Origin: Streptomyces sp. 11x1
GTDB taxonomy: Bacteria; Actinomycetota; Actinomycetes; Streptomycetales; Streptomycetaceae
NCBI RefSeq assembly: GCF_032598905.1
Contig: NZ_CP122458.1
Location: 9,387,001-9,451,000, forward strand
Length of the DNA stretch: 64,000 nt
Reading direction: 5' to 3'
The position numbers and the translations under genes are program-made. Shown here piece by piece: positions 51,594 to 59,917 of this stretch (its first letter is position 1; every line of letters begins with the position of its first letter). The notes under the pieces are model-generated. The model ran no database searches and was not told the DNA's origin. It was given only the letters and a program-made list of their open reading frames with translations.

Positions 51594-52658
51594 TCACACG
51601 CCGGACGGGCTGAGTGGGCCGTGCGGCAGTACCACCGCGCGGCCGCTGATCTCCCCGGCGTGCAGACGCTCGTACGCCTCGGGTGCCTGGTCGAGCGTGA
51701 AGGTCTCGACGTGCGAGGACACCAGACCCTGCCGCGCGAGCTCCAGGACCTCCATGAGTTCCGTCCGACTGCCCCAGTAGGGGAAGGCGGCCGACACCTC
51801 GAACGGCAGCCCGCCGCCGAAGCCGACGGCCAGCGTGCCGCCGCCGAGGCCGACGACGGCGACATCGCCCTCCACCGCCACCGACGCGGCGGCCACCGCC
51901 AGGGTCGCCTCGGCTCCCACGAAGTCCAGGACGACCTCCGCTCCCGTACCGCCGGTGAGTTCCCGCAGCCGCGCGGCCGCCTCGCCGTCGGAGAGCAGTG
52001 CCTCATGGGCGCCGACCTTGCGTGCCAGCTCCAGCTTCTCCGTGCTCACGTCGAGGGCGACCACCCGGGCCGGGGTCAGCGCGCGCAACAGCTGCACGGC
52101 GAGATGTCCCAGACCGCCCACGCCGATCACCACCGCCGTGCTGCCGGGCAGCAGCTTCGGCAGTGATCTGCGGATCGCGTGGTACGGGGTCAGCCCGGCG
52201 TCGGTGAGGGGCGCGGCCTGGACGGGGTCGACCCCGTCCAGCGGAATCAGGTGGCGGACCGAGTCCACCAGCATGTACTCCGCCAGGGCCCCGGGCCGGC
52301 CGAGACCCGGCGGCAGGATGCCGAGCCCGGCGGCGTACGCGCAGCAGTTCTCCTTGCCCTCGGCGCACTTGTGACAGCGCCCGCAGCCCCACGGCCCGTA
52401 CACCGCCACCGCCTCGCCCTCCACCACGGCGGTCACTCCGGAGCCCACCGCCGCCACCGTCCCGACACCCTCGTGACCGAGCGTCATCGGCAGCGCGTAG
52501 GGGAACTGGTCCTCGGGCCAGCCCATCACCGCCAGGTCGGAGTGGCACAGCCCCGCCGCCGTCACCTTCAGCAGCACCTGGCCCGGGCCGGGTTCCGGCA
52601 CCGGAACCTCCACCACCTCGGGGGCGTGCCCCACCCGTCGGTACTGAACCGCTTTCAT
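51594..52658 (-). CDS. zinc-dependent alcohol dehydrogenase (MDR family)
   Basis: 354-residue zinc MDR that oxidises an alcohol (or reduces an aldehyde) with NAD(P). Catalytic zinc ligands: Cys in GLCHSDLAVMGW and His/Glu in LGHEGVGTV. The structural-zinc loop CGRCHKCAEGKENC carries four Cys. The cofactor site is AVVIGVGGLGHLAVQLLRAL. Start ATG 52658 overlaps the permease stop (ATGA), so it belongs to the ABC importer operon (binding protein, ATPase, permease, ADH). This suggests the imported compound, or an early product, is an alcohol. Confidence 0.93.
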   Translation of the reverse strand: MKAVQYRRVGHAPEVVEVPVPEPGPGQVLLKVTAAGLCHSDLAVMGWPEDQFPYALPMTLGHEGVGTVAAVGSGVTAVVEGEAVAVYGPWGCGRCHKCAEGKENCCAYAAGLGILPPGLGRPGALAEYMLVDSVRHLIPLDGVDPVQAAPLTDAGLTPYHAIRRSLPKLLPGSTAVVIGVGGLGHLAVQLLRALTPARVVALDVSTEKLELARKVGAHEALLSDGEAAARLRELTGGTGAEVVLDFVGAEATLAVAAASVAVEGDVAVVGLGGGTLAVGFGGGLPFEVSAAFPYWGSRTELMEVLELARQGLVSSHVETFTLDQAPEAYERLHAGEISGRAVVLPHGPLSPSGV

Positions 52659-53755
52659 CGTCGGACCTCCTCGCTGGTGGTCTCCTCCTGACGGGCCCCC
52701 GTCCGGCGGCGCAGAACGGCGGGCAGGGCGACCCTGCCACCCGTGAGGACCAGCGCCACGATGAGGACCGAGCCGGTGAACAGGCTCGCGGCCCACTGCG
52801 CGCTGGTGGCGAGCCCGAGTCCGGTGATGCCGGTGCCGAGCAGGAGGACCGCGAGGACCGTGCCCCAGGCGTTGAAGCGGCCCGCCCGCAACTGGGTCGC
52901 CCCGACGAACGCGGCGGCGTACGCCGCCAGCAGGTACGGGGTGCCCGCGGTGGGCGAGCCGGAGCCGACGGAGGACGCGAAGACGACGCCGGCGAAGCCG
53001 GAGAGCAGCGCGGAGGCCACCAGGGTCAGGAAGCGCAGCCGGTCCGTGCGCACCCCCTGCAGCCGGGCGGCGTCCGCGTTGAAACCGGTCGCGTACAACC
53101 GGCGCCCGGTGGCGGTGTGTTCCAGCAGGAACCAGATGGCGACGGCGGCGAGCAGCAGATATAGGACCGGCAGCGTGATACCGCCCGCGTCCAGCTGGGC
53201 GATGCTCGCGAACGGCTCGGCGAGCAGCTGCACACCGGTGATCGAGCTGTCATTGGTGACCATGGTGATCAGGGACTGGATCAGCGCGCCGGTCGCCAGG
53301 GTGGCGATGAACGAGTCGACGCGCAGGACCACCACCACGATGCCGTTGACCACCCCGATCAGCAGCGCGGCGGTCATCGCCAGGGCGATGGCCGTGCCGG
53401 GACCGAGCCCGGCAGAGACCATGAAATAGGCGGTCAGCACGCTGGTGAGCGACATGGTGTAGGCGATCGAGAGGTCGAAGACCCGTGCGGCCAGCGGCGG
53501 TACGACGCTGAGGGCCACCAGGCCCGCCACGGCGTTGCCGTTCAGCACCTGCTTGACCGTGATGGCGGTAGGGAACGTGTCCGGCGCCCACACGGAGAAG
53601 AGCACGACGATGACCAGCCACACGTACACGGCGCCGATGTTCCGGAACGACAGGGCGGCCACCGCCCGTCGGACCGCTGTCCCCGGTACGGACACCATGG
53701 ATCTCTCCGGTGCGGACGGCGGGAGCCCCGCCGCCCGGGTCGGGGTGGACGTCAT
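52655..53755 (-). CDS. RbsC-type ABC importer permease
   Basis: 366-residue CUT2-type permease with about ten hydrophobic spans. Family marks: ARVFDLSIAYTMSLTSVLTAY, GVVNGIVVVVLRVDSFIATLATG, GRRLYATGFNADAARLQGV. ATG 53755. The start lies in a duplicated junction sequence shared with the 3' end of the ATPase gene. It is third in the importer operon. Despite the sugar-importer family, the surrounding Rieske and acyl-CoA genes suggest a non-sugar ligand; such permease families are also known to take other small polar molecules. That is inference. Confidence 0.9.
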   Translation of the reverse strand: MTSTPTRAAGLPPSAPERSMVSVPGTAVRRAVAALSFRNIGAVYVWLVIVVLFSVWAPDTFPTAITVKQVLNGNAVAGLVALSVVPPLAARVFDLSIAYTMSLTSVLTAYFMVSAGLGPGTAIALAMTAALLIGVVNGIVVVVLRVDSFIATLATGALIQSLITMVTNDSSITGVQLLAEPFASIAQLDAGGITLPVLYLLLAAVAIWFLLEHTATGRRLYATGFNADAARLQGVRTDRLRFLTLVASALLSGFAGVVFASSVGSGSPTAGTPYLLAAYAAAFVGATQLRAGRFNAWGTVLAVLLLGTGITGLGLATSAQWAASLFTGSVLIVALVLTGGRVALPAVLRRRTGARQEETTSEEVRR

Positions 53756-53799
53756 GTCACTCGGTTCCTTCCAGGACACATGTCACTCGGTTCCTTCCA
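53753..53799. repeat. tandem duplication at ATPase/permease junction
   Basis: A 21-bp sequence at 53753-53773 is repeated exactly at 53779-53799 (period 26). It contains the stop region of the ATPase gene and the ribosome site and start of the permease gene, so the junction exists twice. Confidence 0.85.
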
Positions 53800-55306
53800 T
53801 GGCGTGCACGAGCGCGGACTCGGTGATGTCCCGGCCGCTGATCTCCCGTGCGATCCGGCCGTCCCGCACCACCAGGACGCGGGTGCACAGGGCGAGCAGG
53901 TCCTGTGTGTCGGTGGAGGACACGATGACGCCCATGCCCTCGCCGGCCTGCCGCTCTATCAGGTCGTACAGCTGCAGACGGGTGGCGATGTCCACGCCCG
54001 CCGTGGGTTCGCACAGCGCCAGCACCGGCGGGCGCTGTGCCAGACAGCGGGCCATCACGACCTTCTGCTGGTTGCCGCCGCTCAGCGTGGTGATCCGCGC
54101 CCCGCGGCCGGCCGTCCGGACACCGACCCGCCGGATCCAGTCCTCCACCAGGGCGGACTCGTGGCGTCGGCGCAGCCGCCCGGAACGGGCGCGCAACCGG
54201 CCCAGGAGCGGCAGGGTGAGGTTCTCGCCGACCGAGAAGTCGCCGATCACGCCCTCGCCCGCCCGGTCCGCGGGAACCAGGGGAAGGCCCAGACCGTCGG
54301 CGTCGCGCGCCCGCGTCCACCCCTCGGAGCGCCGGGGCAGCCGCAGCCTGCCGCTCACCCGCCCGGCATGGGCCCCGCACACCGCGTACGGCACGATCTC
54401 GTGGCCGGAGCCGGCCAGGCCGGTGATGCCCAGACGCTCGCCTCCGGCCAGGTCGAACCCGACGCCCCGCAGGGGCCCGGCCCACAGGTCCCTGACCTCC
54501 AGCACCGGGTCGGCGCGGCTCGAAGGGGGCGGGGGACGGTGGTCGGTCTCCATCTCCTCGCCCGCCATCAGCTCCGCCAGCGCACGCGGGGTGAGCTCGG
54601 CGACCGGGCGGGTGGCGATCCGGCGTCCGCCGCGGATCACGGTGACCCGGTCGGCGAGCGCGAAGATCTCGTCCATGCGGTGCGAGACGTACAGGACGCC
54701 GGCGCCCGCGTCGCGGACCTCGCGCACGATGTCGAAGAGGCGGGCCACCTCGCCGGGCGGCAGTACGGCGGTCGGCTCGTCGAGCACCAGGACACCGCGC
54801 CGGCCCTCCCAGCCCTGCAGCGCGGCGGCGATGGCCACCACCGTGCGCTGGACGGGGGTCGCCGTCGCCAGCGGCCGGCGTACGTCGATACCGAGGCCGA
54901 ACCGCTCGACGAGGGCGCTCGTGCGCCGCTCCATCTCCGGCCAGCGGATGTTGCCGAAGGCCGTGCGGGCGAAGCCATGGCTGAGCGCGAGGTTGTCGAT
55001 GGCGCTCAACTCGCCCACCAGCCCCAGCTCCTGGTGGACGAAGCGGAGCCGGTCGTGCCGGGAAGCCGTGACCTGGCCGAGGTCGAAGGGCTCACCGTCG
55101 AGTTCGGCCACGGCGCCGGGCTCCGCGTGGTGGTAGCCGGCGAGGATCTTGATGAGGGTGGACTTGCCGGAGCCGTTGGGCCCGATCAGGGCGTGGATCT
55201 CGCCCGGCGAGACCTCCAGATCGACGTCCGCGAGTGCCTGGGTGCCGCCGAATCTCTTCGACAGGGCGGCCACCCGGAGCACCGGCCCGGTCAACTCAGC
55301 CCCCAC
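53783..55306 (-). CDS. RbsA-type double ATPase of ABC importer
   Basis: 507-residue two-domain CUT2 ATPase. Domain 1: Walker A LIGPNGSGKSTLIKILAGYH, Walker B VLVLDEPTAVLP, and a degenerate signature TPVQRTVVAIAAAL. Domain 2: degenerate Walker A ITGLAGSGHEIVPYAV and good signature LSGGNQQKVVMARCLA with VLALCEPTAGVDIA. It resembles the ATPase at 25062 but is clearly a different member. GTG 55306 overlaps the end of the binding-protein gene by 16 bases. Expected to power the importer together with the permease and lipoprotein on either side. Confidence 0.92.
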   Translation of the reverse strand: MGAELTGPVLRVAALSKRFGGTQALADVDLEVSPGEIHALIGPNGSGKSTLIKILAGYHHAEPGAVAELDGEPFDLGQVTASRHDRLRFVHQELGLVGELSAIDNLALSHGFARTAFGNIRWPEMERRTSALVERFGLGIDVRRPLATATPVQRTVVAIAAALQGWEGRRGVLVLDEPTAVLPPGEVARLFDIVREVRDAGAGVLYVSHRMDEIFALADRVTVIRGGRRIATRPVAELTPRALAELMAGEEMETDHRPPPPSSRADPVLEVRDLWAGPLRGVGFDLAGGERLGITGLAGSGHEIVPYAVCGAHAGRVSGRLRLPRRSEGWTRARDADGLGLPLVPADRAGEGVIGDFSVGENLTLPLLGRLRARSGRLRRRHESALVEDWIRRVGVRTAGRGARITTLSGGNQQKVVMARCLAQRPPVLALCEPTAGVDIATRLQLYDLIERQAGEGMGVIVSSTDTQDLLALCTRVLVVRDGRIAREISGRDITESALVHAMEGTE

Positions 55307-56433
55307 AGCGCCTTGAACTGCGCCTGGTAGTCCTCGACGATCGGGAAGTCGCCGTCGGCCGAGGGCAGGTTGTCCTTGGTGACGAGCATGTTGGGCAGTG
55401 CGGCCTTCTGGTCCACGTCCATGGGCTGGCCGGTGAAGTGCCGGGCCAGTGCGTCGGCCTGCAGCCAGGCCGTCTCGTGGGAGTTGAGCGCCATCGCGCC
55501 GTCGGTGAGACCGCTCTGGATGTACTGGTAGTTCTGCGCGTCACCGACGTTGACGACGATGCGCTTGCCGGTGATGCCGGCGGTCTTCAGCGCGGTCGGC
55601 ACGCCCACGTTGAGCAGGCCCAGGGAGAAGACGACGTGGGTCACCTTCGGGTGCGACCGGAGGTACGACACCACGCGGTCGGGCATGTCCTTGCCCACGG
55701 CGGTGATCGGCACATCGACGTTGTCCAGCCCGCAACCGTCGCACCACTTCTTGTACTTGGCGGCGAAGGAGTCCTTGACGGGCTTGAGGATCGTGTACGC
55801 CGGAAGGTCGAAGTAGACGGTGTTCGCCTTGGCGTCACTGTTCGACACCACCCATGAGGCGAGCATCTCGCCCTGGACGCCGACGTCGTCCGGCCCGTTC
55901 TTGAGCAGGGAGATGCCGTCGCCCAGCAGGTCGTCGGCGTTCGACTGGATGACGGGGATCTCGGCGGCCTTCAGCCGGGCCAGCTGCTTGGCGTAGACGG
56001 CGCGCGGGAATCCGGAGGCGACGACGGCGTCCGGCTTGTCGCGCAGGGCCTGTTCGTAGGCGGCCTGGACGGACTCCGGGGTGCCCTGGGTGGCGATCTG
56101 CTTCACTTCCCAGCCGAGTTCCTCGGCGGCCTCGGTGAAGAAGTCGGCGAGGTCCTTGCAGGACTGGACGCCGCAGAGGATGAAGTCGATCTTCTTGCCC
56201 TTGGGGATCTTCTTGCCGACGGGCTCGGTCACGGAGATCGCGGTCGGGCGCTCGGAGTACTTCGCCAGGGCCTCGCGGGCCGCCGTCAGGCCGGGGGAGC
56301 CCGGCGCGGCCGCCTGCGTGGAGTCGGTGGCGGGAGTGCTGCCGCCGCCGCACGCCGCCAGGGCGAGCAGTGAGGCGACGGAGACGGTGGCGGTGAGGGC
56401 ACGGCGGACCGTGCGACGGGGTCTGGAACTCAT
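55291..56433 (-). CDS. substrate-binding lipoprotein of ABC importer (RbsB-like)
   Basis: 380-residue periplasmic-binding-protein-like lipoprotein. The signal peptide ends with the lipobox LLALAAC near residue 28. The mature part has KKIDFILCGVQSCKDLADFFTEAAEELGWEV and QAAYEQALRDKPDAVVASGFPRAVYAKQLARLKAAEIPVI, typical of the peripla_BP_4/RbsB class. Two Cys in VQSCKD and CDGCGL may be structural. First gene of the minus-strand importer operon. Start ATG 56433. The divergent neighbour across a 372-bp gap is a Rieske oxygenase, suggesting that its ligand is the substrate of that oxygenase. Confidence 0.9.
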   Translation of the reverse strand: MSSRPRRTVRRALTATVSVASLLALAACGGGSTPATDSTQAAAPGSPGLTAAREALAKYSERPTAISVTEPVGKKIPKGKKIDFILCGVQSCKDLADFFTEAAEELGWEVKQIATQGTPESVQAAYEQALRDKPDAVVASGFPRAVYAKQLARLKAAEIPVIQSNADDLLGDGISLLKNGPDDVGVQGEMLASWVVSNSDAKANTVYFDLPAYTILKPVKDSFAAKYKKWCDGCGLDNVDVPITAVGKDMPDRVVSYLRSHPKVTHVVFSLGLLNVGVPTALKTAGITGKRIVVNVGDAQNYQYIQSGLTDGAMALNSHETAWLQADALARHFTGQPMDVDQKAALPNMLVTKDNLPSADGDFPIVEDYQAQFKALWGLS

Positions 56434-56805
56434 CGTTGAGTACTCCCGAGAGGTGTCGCCTGCGCTGCCGCGACCCACGTCGCTCCCGCGTCCGCGGTGG
56501 TCGGGCTCCGGTCAGGCGGATCGATTCCGTGTTGCCCCGGGGCGAGGACGCCGCGGCGCTGGGGCCGGGACGGCAAAGACCGTCCGGCAATGGAGAAACT
56601 TTTGAGGAACTACAGCCTCAAGTGGGTCGGAGTGTGACATGTCCCAGCGGTCTTGGGGAGAGGTCCGCCACAAGAAATTCCGGTACCAGCGGCGAACATC
56701 GTGGTGGGCGAGGAAATCGTGAGAGTCCATCCACTGGTACGAGTGTTGCTCCACGCCGCCACCCGTAACTACACTCACTCTAAAGTTTCTGCCGGAGGAG
56801 AGATG
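56434..56805. promoter_or_regulatory. 372-bp divergent promoter region, importer operon / Rieske oxygenase operon
   Basis: No gene seen. An inverted repeat TTGAGG-8nt-CCTCAA lies at 56602-56621 and may be an operator. The segment next to the oxygenase gene (56766-56790) is AT-richer. The oxygenase start has a strong GGAGGAG site at 56794-56800. Confidence 0.45.
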
Positions 56806-58212
56806 ATGGACGAAACATCGGAGCTGGGCGCCGCGCGGTGCCCCGGGCCCAGCGTCCAGGACTACCTCGACCAGGACAGCCGACCCGTTCCCCCCGCCCT
56901 CAGGTTCGAGCGGAACGACCACCTCGGCAGCGAGGACGTCGACACCGCCCGCTTCACCTCCCGCGAGTGGGCCGAACGGGAGATGCGGCAGGTCTGGCGG
57001 CGCGTGTGGCAGTTCGCCTGCCTGGAGAGCGAGATCCCCGAGGTCGGCGACCACGAGGTCTACGAGATCGGCGACGACTCGCTCATCGTCGTCCGCACGG
57101 CGCCCGAGGAGATCCGCGCCTTCGTCAACGTCTGCCTGCACCGCGGACGCAAACTGCGCACCGGCGGCGGCAACGTCGGCGAGTTCCGCTGCTCGTTCCA
57201 CGGCTTCACCTGGAACCTCGACGGCACGATGCGGACCCCGCCGTGCGCCTGGGACTTCCCGCACGTCAGCCCGGAGAAGTTCGCCCTCCCCGAGGCCCGG
57301 GTGGCCACCTGGCGCGGCTTCGTCTTCATCAACATGGACCCGTACGCCGAGTCCTTCGACAGCTACCGCGGCACCTTCGACGACTACTACATCTGGCCGC
57401 TGGAGAACCGCTACAAGTCGCTGCACATCGGCAAAGTGCTGCCCTGCAACTGGAAGGTCGCCCAGGACGCGTTCATCGAGTCCTTCCATGTGATCGCCAC
57501 CCACCCGCAGATGCTGCCGTGGCTCGCCGACGCCAACTCGCAGTACGACGTCATGGCGGACCAGCCGAACTGGAGCCGGATGATCAACATCCAGGGCGCG
57601 CCCAGTCCGCACGTGGCGGACTCCGTCACGGAGGAGGACGTCCTGGAGACCTTCTACGACTCGCGCGCGTTCTACTCCGCCGCCCAGGGCCGTGACCTGG
57701 TACGGCAGGAGGGCGACGAGCTGCCGGCGATCCCGCCCGGCGGCACCGCCCGCCAGGTCCTCGCCGAGCGCATGCGGGCGCAACTGGCGGCCACCTCGCG
57801 GCAGGACTTCTCGAACACCCCCGACACCGAACTGCTGGACGCCATCAACTACCTGCTGTTCCCCAACTTCAACCCCTGGGGCGGCGCCAAGTCGAACATC
57901 ATCTACCGGTTCCGGCCCCACGGCCTCGACCCCGACTCCTGCACCGCCGAGATCATCTTCATGTCGTCCCCGAAAGAGCCCGGCGAGCTGCCGCCACCGG
58001 CGAAGATCCGCTGGGTGCCCGAGGACATGCTCTTCGCCGACATCCCCGAACTCGGCGTGCTCGGCCCCGTCTTCGACCAGGACTGCGAGAACCTGCCCTA
58101 CGTCCAGCAGGGCCTGAAGGCCATGCGCAAGCCGGGCATCACCCTGGCCAACTACCAGGAGAGCCGCATCCGCCACTTCAACCGGACCCTCGACCGGTGG
58201 ATGGACAAGTGA
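56806..58212 (+). CDS. Rieske non-haem iron oxygenase, alpha subunit
   Basis: 468-residue ring-hydroxylating-type oxygenase. The Rieske cluster ligands are CLHRGRKL (C-x-H) and CSFHGF (C-x2-H), 19 residues apart. The mononuclear iron site lies in NWKVAQDAFIESFHVIATHP, with two His and, in place of the usual bridging Asp three residues before the first His, a Glu. A C-terminal Asp (FDQDCENLPYVQ) is the likely third ligand. There is no beta-subunit gene next to it, so it is probably a homomultimer. ATG 56806 (or 56803) follows GGAGGAG. Its stop overlaps the ferredoxin GTG start. The substrate is unknown. Confidence 0.92.
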   Translation: MDETSELGAARCPGPSVQDYLDQDSRPVPPALRFERNDHLGSEDVDTARFTSREWAEREMRQVWRRVWQFACLESEIPEVGDHEVYEIGDDSLIVVRTAPEEIRAFVNVCLHRGRKLRTGGGNVGEFRCSFHGFTWNLDGTMRTPPCAWDFPHVSPEKFALPEARVATWRGFVFINMDPYAESFDSYRGTFDDYYIWPLENRYKSLHIGKVLPCNWKVAQDAFIESFHVIATHPQMLPWLADANSQYDVMADQPNWSRMINIQGAPSPHVADSVTEEDVLETFYDSRAFYSAAQGRDLVRQEGDELPAIPPGGTARQVLAERMRAQLAATSRQDFSNTPDTELLDAINYLLFPNFNPWGGAKSNIIYRFRPHGLDPDSCTAEIIFMSSPKEPGELPPPAKIRWVPEDMLFADIPELGVLGPVFDQDCENLPYVQQGLKAMRKPGITLANYQESRIRHFNRTLDRWMDK

Positions 58213-58523
58213 TCCACCGAGTGTCGGTCAGACCCTCCGGCGTCGAGCTCGAAGTCCGCGACGGCGAGGACCTGTTCACCGCCGCCCGCCGACTCGGCTA
58301 CCGCTGGCCCACCGTCTGCGGCGGCAAGGGCACCTGCCGCATCTGCTTCGTCCGGGTCGAGGAGGGCGCCGAGAACTGCTCGCCCGTGGGCCTGCTGGAG
58401 CGCGAGGGCATCGAGTCCCTGCGCCGGCCGGTGGACGGCTCGACCAGACTCGCCTGCCGGCTCCTGGTCGAGGGCCCGGTGACCGTGACCAAGAGCGGCG
58501 TGCGCCGCCGAGCGCAGGAGTGA
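58209..58523 (+). CDS. [2Fe-2S] ferredoxin
   Basis: 104-residue plant/adrenodoxin-fold ferredoxin, the electron donor for the oxygenase next to it. Cluster Cys: VCGGKGTCRICFVRV and later LACRLL. The first spacing is C-x5-C, not the C-x4-C of plant ferredoxins, and CGGKGTC is closer to adrenodoxin-like and ASKHA-reductive-activase N-terminal domains. GTG 58209 overlaps the oxygenase stop (GTGA), so expression is coupled. A reductase is not adjacent; the PDR-type protein at 43937 is a candidate. Confidence 0.9.
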   Translation: MIHRVSVRPSGVELEVRDGEDLFTAARRLGYRWPTVCGGKGTCRICFVRVEEGAENCSPVGLLEREGIESLRRPVDGSTRLACRLLVEGPVTVTKSGVRRRAQE

Positions 58524-58529
58524 GGCCCC

Positions 58530-58745
58530 ATGTCCAAGCAAGTGATCCACCCACTGACCGGGCATGTGTACCGGCTCACCGAGGACGGGCTGGTCGAGGT
58601 GACCGACCCCGGGACGGGGGCGCAGGGCGTCTTCGACTTCCAGGCCCGGTGGCAGTCGGGCGAACTGCGCCACGCCGACCTCCAGATGGCCGGCTGGGTC
58701 GGCCGCCTCGCCCAGCGGCGCACGACGCCGCAGCCCGAGGAGTGA
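58530..58745 (+). CDS. small protein of unknown function (71 aa) in oxygenase operon
   Basis: A 71-residue protein, unrecognised. It starts MSKQVIHPLTGHVYRLTEDG and has a Trp/Gly-containing C-terminal half (ARWQSGELRHADLQMAGWVG). The start ATG 58530 lies 7 bp after the ferredoxin stop with AGGAG upstream, and the next gene follows 4 bp after its stop, so it is very likely translated. By position it may be an accessory or assembly factor of the Rieske system. No transmembrane segment or signal peptide is seen. Confidence 0.75.
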   Translation: MSKQVIHPLTGHVYRLTEDGLVEVTDPGTGAQGVFDFQARWQSGELRHADLQMAGWVGRLAQRRTTPQPEE

Positions 58746-58749
58746 CCCG

Positions 58750-59775
58750 GTGACGCCCCGCACCACCCGGGCGGTCTGTCTGGTGCGCCGACCGGACGGT
58801 GAGCCGCTTCCCGGTGACTTCGCCGTCGAGGAACGCCCGCTGCCGCTCCTGGAGGAGGGGCAGCTGCTCGTGCGCAACCTCTACATGAGCGTCGACCCGT
58901 CCATGCGCGGCCGCCTGGAGAGCACCGAGAAGCACTACACGCACAACTTCACCCCGGGCGCCCCGCTCGACGGCCGCGCCCTCGGCGTCGTGGAGGAGAG
59001 CCGCTGTGCCTCCGTGCCGCCGGGCACCTACGTACGCCACCAACTCGGCTGGCGGGAGCGGGCGGTGCTCGACGAAAGGGCCGTGGACGGCGCCGGTCGC
59101 ATCGACCCGGAACTCGCCCCGCTGCCCACCTGGTTGGGCCTGCTCGGCCAGACCGGGTTCACCGCCTACGTCGGCCTGACCCGGATCGCGCAGCTGCGTC
59201 CGGGCGACACCGTCCTCGTGTCGGCGGCGGCCGGCGCGGTCGGCAGCGCCGCCGGTCAGTTCGCGCGCCTGCTGGGCGCGGACCGCGTCATCGGGACCGC
59301 CGGAGGGCCGGACAAGTGCGCCCTGCTGGTGAAGGAGTTCGGCTACGACGCGGCCGCGGACTACCGTGCCGAGCCGGTGCGCGACGCACTGGCCCGGCTG
59401 GCGCCCGACGGCATCGACGTCTACTTCGACAACGTCGGCGGGGAACAGCTCGCCGCCGCGCTGCACGCGCTGCGCACCGGTGGCCGGGTCGCGCTGTGCG
59501 GCATGATGTCGCAGTTCGGCGGCGACGGGCGGTCCGCGGACATCAACCAGCTGATCCAGGCGGTCCTCAAGCGGCTGACCCTGCGCGGTTTCATCGTCCG
59601 CGACCACGACGACCTGCGGCCGGAGTTCGAGCAGCGGGTCGCGGGCTGGCTCGCCGAGGGCCGGATCACCGCGCGCGAGACGGTCGTGGACGGTCTGGAC
59701 AACGCGGCACAAGCCCTGCTGTCCCTGCTGCGGGGCGGCAACATCGGCAAGATGCTGGTCCGACTGCATGACTGA
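58750..59775 (+). CDS. zinc-independent MDR oxidoreductase (prostaglandin/curcumin-reductase-like)
   Basis: 341-residue NADPH-dependent reductase of the leukotriene-B4-dehydrogenase/curcumin-reductase group, which reduces the double bond of enones. Marks: LLVRNLYMSVDPSMRGRLES, cofactor motif VLVSAAAGAVGSAAGQFARLLGADRVIGTAGG, YFDNVGGEQLAAALHALRTGGRVALCGMMSQ. No zinc ligands. GTG 58750 lies 4 bp after the small gene. It ends the oxygenase operon, followed by a heptanucleotide array and a terminator. Confidence 0.92.
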   Translation: MTPRTTRAVCLVRRPDGEPLPGDFAVEERPLPLLEEGQLLVRNLYMSVDPSMRGRLESTEKHYTHNFTPGAPLDGRALGVVEESRCASVPPGTYVRHQLGWRERAVLDERAVDGAGRIDPELAPLPTWLGLLGQTGFTAYVGLTRIAQLRPGDTVLVSAAAGAVGSAAGQFARLLGADRVIGTAGGPDKCALLVKEFGYDAAADYRAEPVRDALARLAPDGIDVYFDNVGGEQLAAALHALRTGGRVALCGMMSQFGGDGRSADINQLIQAVLKRLTLRGFIVRDHDDLRPEFEQRVAGWLAEGRITARETVVDGLDNAAQALLSLLRGGNIGKMLVRLHD

Positions 59776-59810
59776 CGACTGAATTGCTGACTACTGCGTG
59801 ACTGACTACT

Positions 59811-59873
59811 GAACGACGAACGACGAACGACGAACGACGAACGACGAACGACGAACGACGAACGACGAACGAC
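59811..59873. repeat. heptanucleotide tandem array, nine perfect GAACGAC units
   Basis: Nine uninterrupted copies of GAACGAC (63 bp) lie 35 bp downstream of the reductase stop. The 35 bp before it is a degenerate GACTGA/CTACT repeat. The last unit and a half also form the left arm of the terminator hairpin that follows. Confidence 0.9.
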
Positions 59874-59899
59874 GCCCGCGACGCGGGCGCCGTTCGTCG
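59863..59899. terminator. terminator hairpin between convergent genes
   Basis: 17-position stem with one mismatch (59863-59879 with 59883-59899) and the 3-nt loop GAC. The GC-rich top (GCCCGC/GCGGGC) sits on an arm made of the heptanucleotide repeat (CGAACG/CGTTCG). It separates the plus-strand reductase from the minus-strand ABM gene. Confidence 0.75.
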
Positions 59900-59917
59900 C
59901 ACGGGCCGGGACCGCGG

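Noticed and set aside
59811..59873. Possible CRISPR-like array
   Set aside because: Units are 7 bp and contiguous with no spacers, so it is a simple tandem repeat.
59666..59902. Minus-strand frame with repeated VVRRSSF units
   Set aside because: Purely the translation of the heptanucleotide DNA array; no start context or conservation signal.
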